From contig JAEWQC010000221.1 of the NCBI GenBank assembly GCA_023399355.1, forward strand, positions 1-23,990: DNA of 23,990 nucleotides, in the 5' to 3' direction. The DNA is from Bacillota bacterium (lineage in GTDB: Bacteria; Bacillota; Clostridia; Acetivibrionales; DTU013). The notes beneath the pieces are model-generated. The model did not search any database. It saw nothing but the letters and a program-made list of their open reading frames with translations, and was not told the DNA's origin. This document shows, piece by piece, positions 13,450 to 21,412 of the stretch (within the stretch, counting starts at the first letter, position 1; every line of letters begins with the position of its first letter). Both the position numbers and the translations under genes were made by a program.

Positions 13450-15726
13450 ATGGAAGTCGGGAAACTTTGGACGACTCTTAGCCTTGATCGAAATGAATAT
13501 AACAAAGGACTTGACCAAGCTAAGCGGCAAGGTGAAGGGCTGGGTAGCTTCCTGAAGGGCGCATTTCAGTTCACTGTCGGGCAGGGTATCTTTGACCTCA
13601 TCAAAACCGGTATAAATACGGTTAGGACGTCAGGAATGGAATACAATAGTATTCTTCAGCAGAACACTATTGCATTTGAAACGATGCTGGGCAGTGCAAC
13701 CAAAGCAAAATCCATGCTGGACGATCTACAGAAATTTGCTGCAGCAACACCGTTTGAGTTTCCGGACTTAACCACGGCCACTAAAAAAATGCTGGCCTTC
13801 GGTTTCAGCGCTGATCAGGTTATGCCAATGCTTAAAGCCGTGGGTGATACGGCAGCTGGCTTGGGTATGAGTGGAGCTGAAGGATTGGATAGAATCATCA
13901 TTGCTCTGGGACAAATGAAGGCAAAGTCAAAAGTCCAGGCTGGCGAAATGCTTCAGTTGACTGAAGCTGGAGTTCCTGCCTGGGACATCTTGGCGAAAGC
14001 AATGAATATGACCACAGCTCAGGTCATGAAGCTATCTGAAAAAGGACTAATCCCTGCGGATAAAGCAGTTCAATCCCTTGTTGATGGAATGGAAGAACGC
14101 TTCCCTAACATGATGAACAAGCAGTCGCAATCATTCGACGGACTAATGTCGACACTGAAAGACAATTTGAACATTGTCTTCGGACAAATAATGAAGCCCG
14201 CGTTCGACTGGCTGACAAATACGGCGCTGCCAAAAGCAATCGACCTTGTAACAAAGTTCCAGGCTGGGTTTTCCCAAGGCGGATTCAAGGGTGGATTGGA
14301 AGCTGCCTTTGGAGCCGGGACTGCGAAAAAAATTGAAGACACGACAAAAGCCATTGCCGGGCTTGCGCTTGCTTTTGGAGCGCTAAAAGTAGGGCTTGCT
14401 GTAATTGCGACAATCCAGGGCGTTGTCACTGCCATTTCAACAATAGGGCCTATCGTCGCGGCTATTGCGGGATGGTTTGGAACACTTGGCTTTGCCATTT
14501 CCGCTGTAGCTGGTGGAGCGGCGACTGTGGGCGAAGCGCTTCTGATGGTGGCTGGCGGCCCGGTCGGGCTGATTATAGCAGCCATTGTCCTGCTGGTCGG
14601 TGCGTTTATATACCTGTGGAACACGAACGAAGGCTTTAGGAACTGGATTATAACGGCCTGGGAGAACATTAAAACATTCATGGCTGGCGTTTTTCAGTGG
14701 ATAGGCCAGGCGGCTGTCGTCGTGTGGGACGGAATCAAAGTAGGGTGGCAGGCAGCTATGGCCTTCCTTGACAATCTTGCGCGGACGATTTTCAATGGAC
14801 TGCAAGCATTCTGGCAGGCGTGGGGGCCAACAATAACGGATATCTTTAAGACGGCCTGGGACATTATTGTACAGGTGGCTACTATTGTCTGGAACAAGCT
14901 GAAGGATTTCTGGGAAACGTGGGGCGGTGTAATAACTTCGTATTTTTCGGGCCTATGGGAAACCATAAAGGCCATATTTTCAATGCAGATCAATACCTTG
15001 ATTCAGGCCCTTGCGCTTGCTTGGGAACTAATAAAGAATGGAGTCGTCACTGCGTGGAACGCAATTGTGGTCATTTTCCAATTTGCATGGGAAACTATCA
15101 AGAATGTGTTCGCGACGGCAATTAATATCCTTGACCAGGTTTTGCACTTGTTCCTTAACATCTTGAAGGGCGACTGGGGTGCGGCATGGGAGAATGTAAA
15201 AGCCATCTTTACGACTATATGGGACGGAATAAAAACACAGTTCCAGCTTGTCACTGGATTGATCGGCGGGCTAGTGAAGACGTTCTCTGATGGTATCGTA
15301 GGATCCTTCCAGGCATTGAAGGACGGAGCGCTGGCAATATGGAATAGTCTATGGAGCGGCATAAAAGGAATTGTCGATAGTATAAGCAGCGCCGTTTCAA
15401 ATGTGTGGAACGCAATAACAAGCCTTGCAAGTGCACAGAATAGTGTTCCTTCAGCCCCAACGTCGAGCAGTACAAAGACCACAACAACGACCACGACTGC
15501 AAAACACGCAACTGGCGGCATTTTCACACAGCCGACATTGTGGGGTAATAATTTGATCGGAGAACAAGGCCCCGAAGCCCTTATGCCTTTAGACAGACTG
15601 GAAGGGATGCTGGGGGGTGGAGATCAGCCGATCATTGTCCAGGTCGTCATGGATGGCAGGGTGATACAAGAATACACAGATAGGAAGCTGGGCAGCAGGA
15701 CCAGAAATCTGGGCTTCGCAACATAA
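13450..15726 (+). CDS. Tail tape measure protein
   Basis: The 758-residue product sets tail length; at the usual ratio of about 1.5 Angstrom per residue the tail would be roughly 110 nm. It starts with a conserved N-terminal region (LWTTLSLDRNEYNKGLDQAK), then a TP901-type segment (FETMLGSATKAKSMLDDLQK, and AGEMLQLTEAGVPAWDILAK). Two or three hydrophobic segments follow (about residues 300-395), then Trp-rich roughly 11-residue repeats (W-x-x-I-K and similar, about 400-620). A poly-threonine linker (about 675-688) precedes the family C-terminal motif GGIFTQPTLWG...GEQGPEALMPL. Its ATG directly follows the T-frame stop, so translation is coupled. Confidence 0.92.
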   Translation: MEVGKLWTTLSLDRNEYNKGLDQAKRQGEGLGSFLKGAFQFTVGQGIFDLIKTGINTVRTSGMEYNSILQQNTIAFETMLGSATKAKSMLDDLQKFAAATPFEFPDLTTATKKMLAFGFSADQVMPMLKAVGDTAAGLGMSGAEGLDRIIIALGQMKAKSKVQAGEMLQLTEAGVPAWDILAKAMNMTTAQVMKLSEKGLIPADKAVQSLVDGMEERFPNMMNKQSQSFDGLMSTLKDNLNIVFGQIMKPAFDWLTNTALPKAIDLVTKFQAGFSQGGFKGGLEAAFGAGTAKKIEDTTKAIAGLALAFGALKVGLAVIATIQGVVTAISTIGPIVAAIAGWFGTLGFAISAVAGGAATVGEALLMVAGGPVGLIIAAIVLLVGAFIYLWNTNEGFRNWIITAWENIKTFMAGVFQWIGQAAVVVWDGIKVGWQAAMAFLDNLARTIFNGLQAFWQAWGPTITDIFKTAWDIIVQVATIVWNKLKDFWETWGGVITSYFSGLWETIKAIFSMQINTLIQALALAWELIKNGVVTAWNAIVVIFQFAWETIKNVFATAINILDQVLHLFLNILKGDWGAAWENVKAIFTTIWDGIKTQFQLVTGLIGGLVKTFSDGIVGSFQALKDGALAIWNSLWSGIKGIVDSISSAVSNVWNAITSLASAQNSVPSAPTSSSTKTTTTTTTAKHATGGIFTQPTLWGNNLIGEQGPEALMPLDRLEGMLGGGDQPIIVQVVMDGRVIQEYTDRKLGSRTRNLGFAT

Positions 15727-15741
15727 TGGAGGTAAACTGGA

Positions 15742-16983
15742 ATGGTGTATACAGCAAGCATATACAATCCGGTTACGGCGCAGACATATGATATAACAAG
15801 CAGACTGCAAAAGGTAACGACTGGCTTCGCGCTGGACAGTGAAGTATCCAGCCTTACCCTTTCCTGCCACAATATCGAAAACGTCCACATATTCGAACAA
15901 CTGACGCTGAAGAAGAACGGAGCCGATTATTTCAAGGGTGTAATACAGAACCAAGAAGACTTCGACCATGGATTGAAAGAAACAACCTTCGACGCCGCAG
16001 ACTTCGGCTGGATGCTTCAGAAACGCATAGTAACGGAGCGCTATATGTCAAGCGACAGCAAGCAGGGTCGTCCGGATTTGATCATTAAGGACTTGATCGC
16101 GAAGTATGTCCCGGAGATCACGACAAACAACGTCGATGCTTGTTTCACCATTTTGGACAAGCTGGATGTCGTATATGTAACTGCAGACAAGGCATTGAGC
16201 ATGATAATGGATTCACTCACGGGTTGGCATTGGTATATTGACAGCGCGAAGGATATGCACTTGTTTCAGAACTTCGAAGTGGATGGCCCAGCCTTCCAAA
16301 AAAATGTCGCGACTGGAAAATATAATTTCATGTTCAACACATTGAACGTCCGATATGAAGGGTACGACCACGCGAACCGTGTCTGGATAGTCGGCAGGAA
16401 ACAAGCCAGCCCGACCTTCATCCACGAATATTTCACAGGGGACGGGACAAAGCGGTATTTCATCCTTGCATATGAACCGAACGAGGTCGAAATCTACGTC
16501 GGCGGCGTTCTCAAAGACAGCAGCTTGGAAGCAAATGATAATGGGAATCGGGACTTCTTGATTAATAAAAGCCAACAGATTATTTATATCCCGCCCTATC
16601 GGTCGCCATACACGACTGCAGCGAACGGCATTGACGTGAAGTACAAGCCGACAGTCCAGTTTGTCGACAAATACGAAAACTATGCTGACATACAGGCCAG
16701 GGGAGTATATGAAAGCGTTTTAAAGAACCAGGACATCAAGGATAAAATGGCTGCCAGGGCATATGGAAAGGCGGAAGTGAACAGGGCGTCGAAATTGCGG
16801 CGGATAGTCTACTTCAATACACAGACGCTCGTTGTCCTGGGACAGCGCTGCAAGCTAACAATCGTTGAACCGGGTCAAGGCTGGGACGTACAGGGGTATT
16901 TCCTGGTAACAAACATACGGCACGAAATCACGGACGGCGGCGCGTTCGAATACTTCAATGTGGGATTGGAGGAAATTGTATAA
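15742..16983 (+). CDS. Tail hub / tail-associated protein
   Basis: The 413-residue protein directly follows the tape measure with a GGAGG site. An N-terminal beta region (EVSSLTLSCHNIENVHIF), the segment DAADFGWMLQKRIV, and a C-terminal region ending QGYFLVTNIRHEITDGGAFE resemble the gp27-like hub proteins that form the tail tip platform. A separate beta domain appears inserted at about residues 228-305 (YFTGDGTKRYFIL, VEIYVGGVL, QQIIYIPPY); it recalls the GDGT and VNG type domain also fused to tail tube copy 2. Its stop overlaps the next ATG. Confidence 0.72.
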   Translation: MVYTASIYNPVTAQTYDITSRLQKVTTGFALDSEVSSLTLSCHNIENVHIFEQLTLKKNGADYFKGVIQNQEDFDHGLKETTFDAADFGWMLQKRIVTERYMSSDSKQGRPDLIIKDLIAKYVPEITTNNVDACFTILDKLDVVYVTADKALSMIMDSLTGWHWYIDSAKDMHLFQNFEVDGPAFQKNVATGKYNFMFNTLNVRYEGYDHANRVWIVGRKQASPTFIHEYFTGDGTKRYFILAYEPNEVEIYVGGVLKDSSLEANDNGNRDFLINKSQQIIYIPPYRSPYTTAANGIDVKYKPTVQFVDKYENYADIQARGVYESVLKNQDIKDKMAARAYGKAEVNRASKLRRIVYFNTQTLVVLGQRCKLTIVEPGQGWDVQGYFLVTNIRHEITDGGAFEYFNVGLEEIV

Positions 16984-17189
16984 TGAGCGAAGGCATAAGC
17001 GACCAAGTCACAGACCTGTCTAAAAGAGTGCAAGCCCTGGAAGGCTCCGATATGTCAGATACATTAAGCGTCGCCAGGATAACTAAAATTTATGGGAGTG
17101 TGAAAGTCGTCACGACCGTCCGTATTCGAAGTCTGAAGGTGAAGTTCTGTGATAACGGGCTGTATTGTGATCCTGCGCTTTATATCTGA
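16983..17189 (+). CDS. Small tail-tip protein of unknown function
   Basis: The 68-residue product has a short N-terminal coiled coil (ISDQVTDLSKRVQALEG) followed by a beta-like segment ending FCDNGLYCDPALYI. It overlaps the hub gene by one base (TAATG), so it is coupled to it. Coiled coil plus beta suggests a small trimeric tail-tip or baseplate piece; this is inference. The family is not recognised. Confidence 0.55.
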   Translation: MSEGISDQVTDLSKRVQALEGSDMSDTLSVARITKIYGSVKVVTTVRIRSLKVKFCDNGLYCDPALYI

Positions 17190-17204
17190 CAGGAGGGATA
17201 ACAA

Positions 17205-17564
17205 ATGGCCGTAATCACAAACGGGTTCTTGGTTACAATAATGAACCTGGTAAAAAACGACTTGAATTATATCGGAATTGGAGCAGGATCTACACCGCAG
17301 CCAACCGACACGCTACTGGATGCTGAATTGTCCAGAAAGACAGCGACAGAATATATTGACGGAATGACGGTAGTGAAAGAAGCCTACTGGAGTGAAACGG
17401 AACTGAACGGGCAAATACTGACAAACGCTGGGCTGTTCTGCAACGGGGCCACATCGTCGATAGGGACTGGACAAGTGGCCGCTGCCGATGTCATAAATAT
17501 AGTTAAGGATTCGACGCAGACCTTGACGGTAAGCGTCGAAGTAACTTTTGAGGGGGTGGGATGA
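17205..17564 (+). CDS. Tail tip / fibre-attachment protein (putative)
   Basis: This 119-residue protein carries beta-rich segments (NYIGIGAGSTPQPTDTLLDA, ELNGQILTNAGLFCNG, TLTVSVEVTFEGVG). The pattern of an N-terminal G-x-G-x-x-T-P-x-x-x-D followed by an "(I)LTNAGLF" strand is seen in small phage proteins between hub and receptor-binding genes. The AGGAGGGATAACAA leader is the same as before tail tube copy 2. Its stop overlaps the start region of the next gene. Its role in host contact is inferred from position. Confidence 0.6.
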   Translation: MAVITNGFLVTIMNLVKNDLNYIGIGAGSTPQPTDTLLDAELSRKTATEYIDGMTVVKEAYWSETELNGQILTNAGLFCNGATSSIGTGQVAAADVINIVKDSTQTLTVSVEVTFEGVG

Positions 17565-17566
17565 CA

Positions 17567-17797
17567 ATGTATGTAATGACGAACTGGGTGCAAAGAATTC
17601 GGCAATATGCGAATAGAATCGTCCTTACTGCGACCGGGGGAGCAAATGAATACGATGTGGCACAGGTCGAAGGCACAGTCACACAGGTGGGCATTGCCCT
17701 AAGCCCCACGAACATGAATAAGATGGAACAGGGCATATTGGACGCTCACAACATGGCATCAGTCTATATTTATAAAAACATTGGAGGTGCTTTATAA
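17567..17797 (+). CDS. Small tail-region protein, phage neck/tail-fibre accessory
   Basis: The 76-residue product begins MYVMTNWVQRIRQYANRIVL and contains GTVTQVGIALSPTNMNKMEQ, a pattern common in short phage structural proteins near fibre genes. I preferred the ATG at 17567, six bases after GGGGGTGGG; an ATG at 17561 is in frame and overlaps the previous stop. It overlaps the following ATG by one base, so the fibre genes are translated as a coupled series. Its function is unknown. Confidence 0.55.
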   Translation: MYVMTNWVQRIRQYANRIVLTATGGANEYDVAQVEGTVTQVGIALSPTNMNKMEQGILDAHNMASVYIYKNIGGAL

Positions 17798-18231
17798 TGG
17801 CAGCAAACCAAATACCCATTTACCCGATAGCGCCGAAGGTTCAATGGGGTAATGTCTTGGCAGCCAATACAGCTAAAGACGGCACGGGAACGGTCGTAAC
17901 GGTATTTACTTCCGGGACAAATGGCAGCCGCATAGACCAGATCAAAGTCCGCGCTCTGGGGACGAACGTTGCCACGGTTATGCGCTTCTTTGTAAATAAT
18001 GGTAGCGCAAACACTACTGCGACAAACAATTCATTGATTCACGAAGTAACGCTGGCAGCAACGACTTTATCAGAAGTGGCTGCACTTGCCGACAATGATA
18101 TTACTATCACAAAAGGCTCTGACATTGCGGTTCCTATTCCGTTCCTTCCTGCTGGGTACAAAATCAATATTGCAATTGGTACGACGGTGGCGGCTGGTTA
18201 CCAAGTAACTGTCCATGGCGCTGATTATTAG
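17797..18231 (+). CDS. Beta-rich tail appendage protein
   Basis: The 144-residue product is a run of alternating hydrophobic and Thr/Asn/Gly residues (GTGTVVTVFTSGTNGSRIDQ, IKVRALGTNVATVMRFFVNN, IPFLPAGYKINIAIGTTVA), suggesting a single beta-sandwich. Such proteins are frequent in tail-fibre blocks of Gram-positive phages and may bind carbohydrate or decorate the tail. A GGAGG site lies upstream. No family is named with confidence. Confidence 0.65.
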   Translation: MAANQIPIYPIAPKVQWGNVLAANTAKDGTGTVVTVFTSGTNGSRIDQIKVRALGTNVATVMRFFVNNGSANTTATNNSLIHEVTLAATTLSEVAALADNDITITKGSDIAVPIPFLPAGYKINIAIGTTVAAGYQVTVHGADY

Positions 18232-18245
18232 GAGGGTTCAATGGA

Positions 18246-18818
18246 ATGAAACAATCATTTAGCGGATTTATCCTTCCGAAGCCAGACAAAAAGGCAAATG
18301 TCGTTCATGGAGTACAAGACTATCCAACTCCAGGGACATACCAATTTCGCATTCCAGGTGGAGTAACAAGATTGTATGCTTTGCTCGGGGCCGGTGGTGG
18401 TTCTGGGGGTACTATGTACATAGACAATCGCTATCCGGGCGGTGGCGGTGGTGGTGGGGGGAATTGTGCTGGAACAATAGACGTGCTGCCAGGGCAAATA
18501 CTTACTGTTTTTGTTGGTGGAAGTGGAAGTGTCTCAGCTATACAAATGCCGGATGGGAGTCAACCATTAACAGCAACACCAGGATCCCAAGGTTATGATG
18601 GTTCTTATGGTGCAGGTGGAGCCGCTGGAAGCGGAACGGGCGGAGAAGTCGGACCAGGCGCTGCTGGAAGTTCAGCAACAGGCTCAGGAAATATATCAAC
18701 GGGTGTCGGTGGTCTTGGAGGTCGCGGCGCTAAACCATATGGTGGTGACGGCGGACAAGGATATTATGCTTCAGGTGGATCGGTCGGCGGGATAGGACAT
18801 GTAAAAATATGGTGGTGA
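18246..18818 (+). CDS. Glycine-rich tail-fibre or adhesin-like protein
   Basis: The 190-residue protein has an ordinary N-terminal ~45 residues and a short beta segment (YQFRIPGGVTRLYALLGAGG). The remainder is dominated by glycine runs (an eight-Gly block near residue 69, then GGSGSV, GAGGAAGSGTGGEVG, GGLGGRGAKPYGGDGGQG) and ends GGIGHVKIWW. This pattern resembles adhesin tips of the gp38 kind, whose glycine-rich motifs fold as packed polyglycine helices and whose loops contact the receptor, and also the glycine-rich domains of some Gram-positive fibre proteins. It is a good candidate for the host-range determinant. Low-complexity content makes homology weak evidence. Confidence 0.65.
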   Translation: MKQSFSGFILPKPDKKANVVHGVQDYPTPGTYQFRIPGGVTRLYALLGAGGGSGGTMYIDNRYPGGGGGGGGNCAGTIDVLPGQILTVFVGGSGSVSAIQMPDGSQPLTATPGSQGYDGSYGAGGAAGSGTGGEVGPGAAGSSATGSGNISTGVGGLGGRGAKPYGGDGGQGYYASGGSVGGIGHVKIWW

Positions 18819-18835
18819 AAGGTAGCTGAATACAC

Positions 18836-19168
18836 ATGTTGGTTATTGGAAAACTTGATTCAACAGGCAAAATAAGGGTAGATGGATGTTTCTCAGATGG
18901 CTCAACGGCTTCAAACATAGCTGTAACTAATCCACCAAACCCGCCAGAAAGCAAGATCGGGCACGATACGGTATTATTCTTGAATTCTGAAACAAGAGAA
19001 CTATTCTGGGATTACATTGAAAGACCGCTGACAAACGAAGAAACTGTCGCAATATTGAAACAGGAAAACGCCGAACTAAAAACAAAGAACGCCGAAATGA
19101 CGGCGGATGTGGAAGCAACGGCAGCAGCTGTGGACTTTATTATGATGAATTTCATGCCAATGCTTTAA
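18836..19168 (+). CDS. XkdW-like small tail-region protein with coiled coil
   Basis: This 110-residue protein has an N-terminal beta domain (MLVIGKLDSTGKIRVDGCFS) and a middle segment (VLFLNSETRELFWDYIERPL). It ends in a coiled coil (about residues 68-98: TVAILKQENAELKTKNAEMT). Proteins of this shape precede the tiny XkdX-like gene and the lysis genes in many Gram-positive phages, and this one does too. A role at the fibre or baseplate is inferred. Confidence 0.6.
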   Translation: MLVIGKLDSTGKIRVDGCFSDGSTASNIAVTNPPNPPESKIGHDTVLFLNSETRELFWDYIERPLTNEETVAILKQENAELKTKNAEMTADVEATAAAVDFIMMNFMPML

Positions 19169-19187
19169 TTGAAAGGAGATGAAGGAG

Positions 19188-19346
19188 GTGGCACAAGATA
19201 TGGCAGCATATTTGGCGATGCGGATTGAAGCTGGGAAACTGGACTATAAGACTGTTTTTTCAATGGCAGTTTATAAGCAATTTCAAGCTGATGTCGACGC
19301 GATTTTAATCGCTGACGGACGTCAGGACTTGATCGTACCCGTTTAA
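19188..19346 (+). CDS. XkdX-like very small protein
   Basis: A 52-codon frame from the GTG at 19188, or 48 from the ATG at 19200, follows two strong ribosome sites (GAAAGGAG and GAAGGAGG). The product reads MAAYLAMRIEAGKLDYKTVF near its start and ends DGRQDLIVPV. Length and the "I-x-x-G-K-x-x-Y/F-x-x-V" pattern resemble the XkdX family. It is the last gene before the promoter of the secreted-protein unit and ends the tail module. Confidence 0.6.
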   Translation: MAQDMAAYLAMRIEAGKLDYKTVFSMAVYKQFQADVDAILIADGRQDLIVPV

Positions 19347-19365
19347 AAAATATTAAGAATAGATT

Positions 19366-19394
19366 TTGTAGATAATTGTAAGCTGTGGTATAAT
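19366..19394 (+). promoter_or_regulatory. Sigma-A promoter of the moron
   Basis: TTGTAG (19366-19371) and TATAAT (19389-19394) are separated by exactly 17 bp, with TGG directly before the -10, making it an extended -10. It is one of the best promoters in the window and lies 31 bp before the start codon of the secreted protein, so that gene can be expressed in the lysogen. Confidence 0.75.
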
Positions 19395-19425
19395 TACCAT
19401 AATAATTGATTAGGGGTGATTATAA

Positions 19426-20172
19426 ATGAAAAAACGGCTTCAAGGGTTTCTATTAGGTGTTATTATTACATCTGTCTCATTATCTGCGTTTCCGGCTTTT
19501 GCTGCAGGTATAACTAAAAAAATCGATGTGATATTAAACGCAGTATCGGTAAAGGTAAATAGCCAGAATTTGAGTGGTGACAACATAGTTTACAATGGAA
19601 ATGTTTATATCCAAGCTCAAAAGATCAGCGATTCCCTGGGCAAAACATATACATGGGATAAAAAAGCCAATATTGTTACCATTAATGATAAAGCAGTTCA
19701 ATCTACAAACCAGTATTCCTACTCAAATCCTGCTCCAATAAATACAAAACAGGTAATACAAGTGAAAGGCCTACTCCAGACATATAAGGCGGAAATGACA
19801 GTAGAAGAAATTCTTCGTGGAGAAGAAGCTTGGACAAAAATAAAAGATGCCAATATGTTTAATGATGCAGCTCCAGCGGGCTTTGAATACATACTAGCTA
19901 AAATCAACTTTAATCTTTTGGATATCAATAATGACGAACAATTGGATCTAAATGGAGCTGTTGATATAAAACTAATTTCATCTGCTGGAAAGGAATATGA
20001 GGCTGTAACGGTTGTAAGCCCTGAGCCACAGATGTCAGCAAAGCTATATAAAGGAGCATCCAGCGAAGGATGGGCGGTATACAAAGTAAAAGCTGATGAT
20101 AAGCAGCCGAAGCTTGTTTTTGGGCGAGATTATAACGGTAAAGGTGGCATATGGTTTAAAGCCTATAAATAG
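19426..20172 (+). CDS. Secreted stalk-domain protein (phage moron)
   Basis: The 248-residue product has a clear signal peptide (MKKRLQGFLLGVIITSVSLS, cleavage expected near AFA-AG, about residue 27). The mature part begins with a copper-amine-oxidase N-terminal-like (stalk) domain (about 30-90: VDVILNAVSVKVNSQNLSGD and KTYTWDKKANIVTIND). A C-terminal beta domain (about 115-248) has the look of DUF4352-type extracellular modules. Such proteins are secreted in Clostridia and Paenibacillaceae, but their functions are mostly unknown. The gene has its own promoter and its own terminator inside the phage late region, the definition of a moron. I infer expression in the lysogen and a possible effect on the host surface. 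Confidence 0.8.
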   Translation: MKKRLQGFLLGVIITSVSLSAFPAFAAGITKKIDVILNAVSVKVNSQNLSGDNIVYNGNVYIQAQKISDSLGKTYTWDKKANIVTINDKAVQSTNQYSYSNPAPINTKQVIQVKGLLQTYKAEMTVEEILRGEEAWTKIKDANMFNDAAPAGFEYILAKINFNLLDINNDEQLDLNGAVDIKLISSAGKEYEAVTVVSPEPQMSAKLYKGASSEGWAVYKVKADDKQPKLVFGRDYNGKGGIWFKAYK

Positions 20173-20204
20173 AAAGCTATAAGAAACCGTTAATTAACTT
20201 CAAG

Positions 20205-20232
20205 AAAAAAGAACCTGAAAGGGTTCTTTTTT
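20205..20232 (+). terminator. Terminator of the moron
   Basis: AAAAAAGAACCT (20205-20216) pairs with GGGTTCTTTTTT (20221-20232) around a GAAA tetraloop, with one G-U pair. The T-tract is part of the stem, so it can work in both directions. Late transcription from the tail genes must pass it to reach the lysis genes. Confidence 0.85.
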
Positions 20233-20260
20233 CTATGCAATTTTGAAAGGATGGTAAACC

Positions 20261-21412
20261 ATGCAAAAGGTCAATGATTTTAAAATTATATCGAAGGCAG
20301 CGACAATAGACATAAGCCAGCTTAACTTCTTGTCCTTGTCCGGACGGGATGCTTATTATACCCAGGGAATATACGGCCAGGATGTTATCGTGGCAGTTCT
20401 GGATACCGGTGCAAACCCCCATGCTGAATATGAAGATAGGCTCATCTTCGGTGATACATTTTGTACTGATTATAAACCGACCGAACATATGGATGATTTC
20501 GGCCACGGTGGGCATGTCATCGGTTCTGTGATCGGGAAAAATGTAGGTGTCGCTCCTAAAGCCAAAGTATTGTCCATTAAGATCATGAACAACATGGGCG
20601 AAGGATATATCCAGGACATTATCAATGGACTGCAATACGCATTGAACTGGCGGAGTCCGGAAGGTAAAAGAATTGATATTGTGAACCTTTCCATAACTTG
20701 TAATGGTGTTTGGTTGGAAGCCCAGCCAGCATTGTACATGGCATATCATAATGCGATCAAGGCACTTGTCAGCGCAGGAATTATTGTGATATGTGCTTCA
20801 GGCAATACTGGTGATGGAACTATCCTCTACCCTGCCTGCTGGGATGAGCCTATTACGGTAGGAGCTGTTGACGTCGAGAAAAGAATTGCATATTTCAGCA
20901 CTCAGACAAATGAGGTCGATGTTTGCCAGATCGGTATAAATGTGCTTTCTTGTGGACGCAACAATGATTATATGGTCCTTAGTGGGACAAGCATGGCTAC
21001 TCCAATTGTTTGCGGGATAGCAGCTCTTGCTGTGTGTAAGTACAAACTGCTCAACGCTGGTAAATATATGCCTGAATCTGCCCTCTATGAGTTTCTGAAG
21101 ATGAATACCTGCGACCTTGGAATATCTGGAACGGACATTGCTTATGGAGCAGGATTCTGCACACTGGCTGCAGGCTTCCGGACAAAACAGACACGAATCG
21201 ATTTCAAGCAAGGTGACTACAACATCTACGTGAACGGACAGCTTTTCGTCAGTGACGTTCCTGTAACGGTTGCTTTACCACCGAATAGCACAAACGGTAG
21301 AACCATGGTACCGATGAGGATCTTCAGCGAGAAACTTGGGTGTTCTGTTTTATATGACAACAATACAAGAGTGGCTTCGCTGGTCAAAAATGAATGGGAG
21401 GTTGGATCATGA
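20261..21412 (+). CDS. Subtilisin-family (S8) serine protease with C-terminal stalk domain
   Basis: This 383-residue product carries the complete S8 catalytic set: Asp48 (VIVAVLDTG), His82 (GHGGHV, with Gly replacing the usual Thr), oxyanion Asn182 (CASGN) and Ser244 (SGTSMATP). There is no signal peptide or long pro-region, since the protease domain starts within 40 residues. The C-terminal ~75 residues (YNIYVNGQLFVSD, then RTMVPMRIFSEKLGCSVLYD) form a copper-amine-oxidase-like stalk domain of the same kind as in the neighbouring secreted protein. It overlaps the lysin start by four bases (ATGA). A lysis aid, a virion protease or a toxin-type protein are all possible. Proteases of this family are rare in phage lysis cassettes. 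Confidence 0.85.
   Translation: MQKVNDFKIISKAATIDISQLNFLSLSGRDAYYTQGIYGQDVIVAVLDTGANPHAEYEDRLIFGDTFCTDYKPTEHMDDFGHGGHVIGSVIGKNVGVAPKAKVLSIKIMNNMGEGYIQDIINGLQYALNWRSPEGKRIDIVNLSITCNGVWLEAQPALYMAYHNAIKALVSAGIIVICASGNTGDGTILYPACWDEPITVGAVDVEKRIAYFSTQTNEVDVCQIGINVLSCGRNNDYMVLSGTSMATPIVCGIAALAVCKYKLLNAGKYMPESALYEFLKMNTCDLGISGTDIAYGAGFCTLAAGFRTKQTRIDFKQGDYNIYVNGQLFVSDVPVTVALPPNSTNGRTMVPMRIFSEKLGCSVLYDNNTRVASLVKNEWEVGS

Noticed and set aside
15003..15527. 174-codon minus-strand frame opposite the tape measure
   Set aside because: It is an antisense shadow of the Trp/Ile/Thr-rich repeats; valine and phenylalanine runs mirror the poly-threonine codons.
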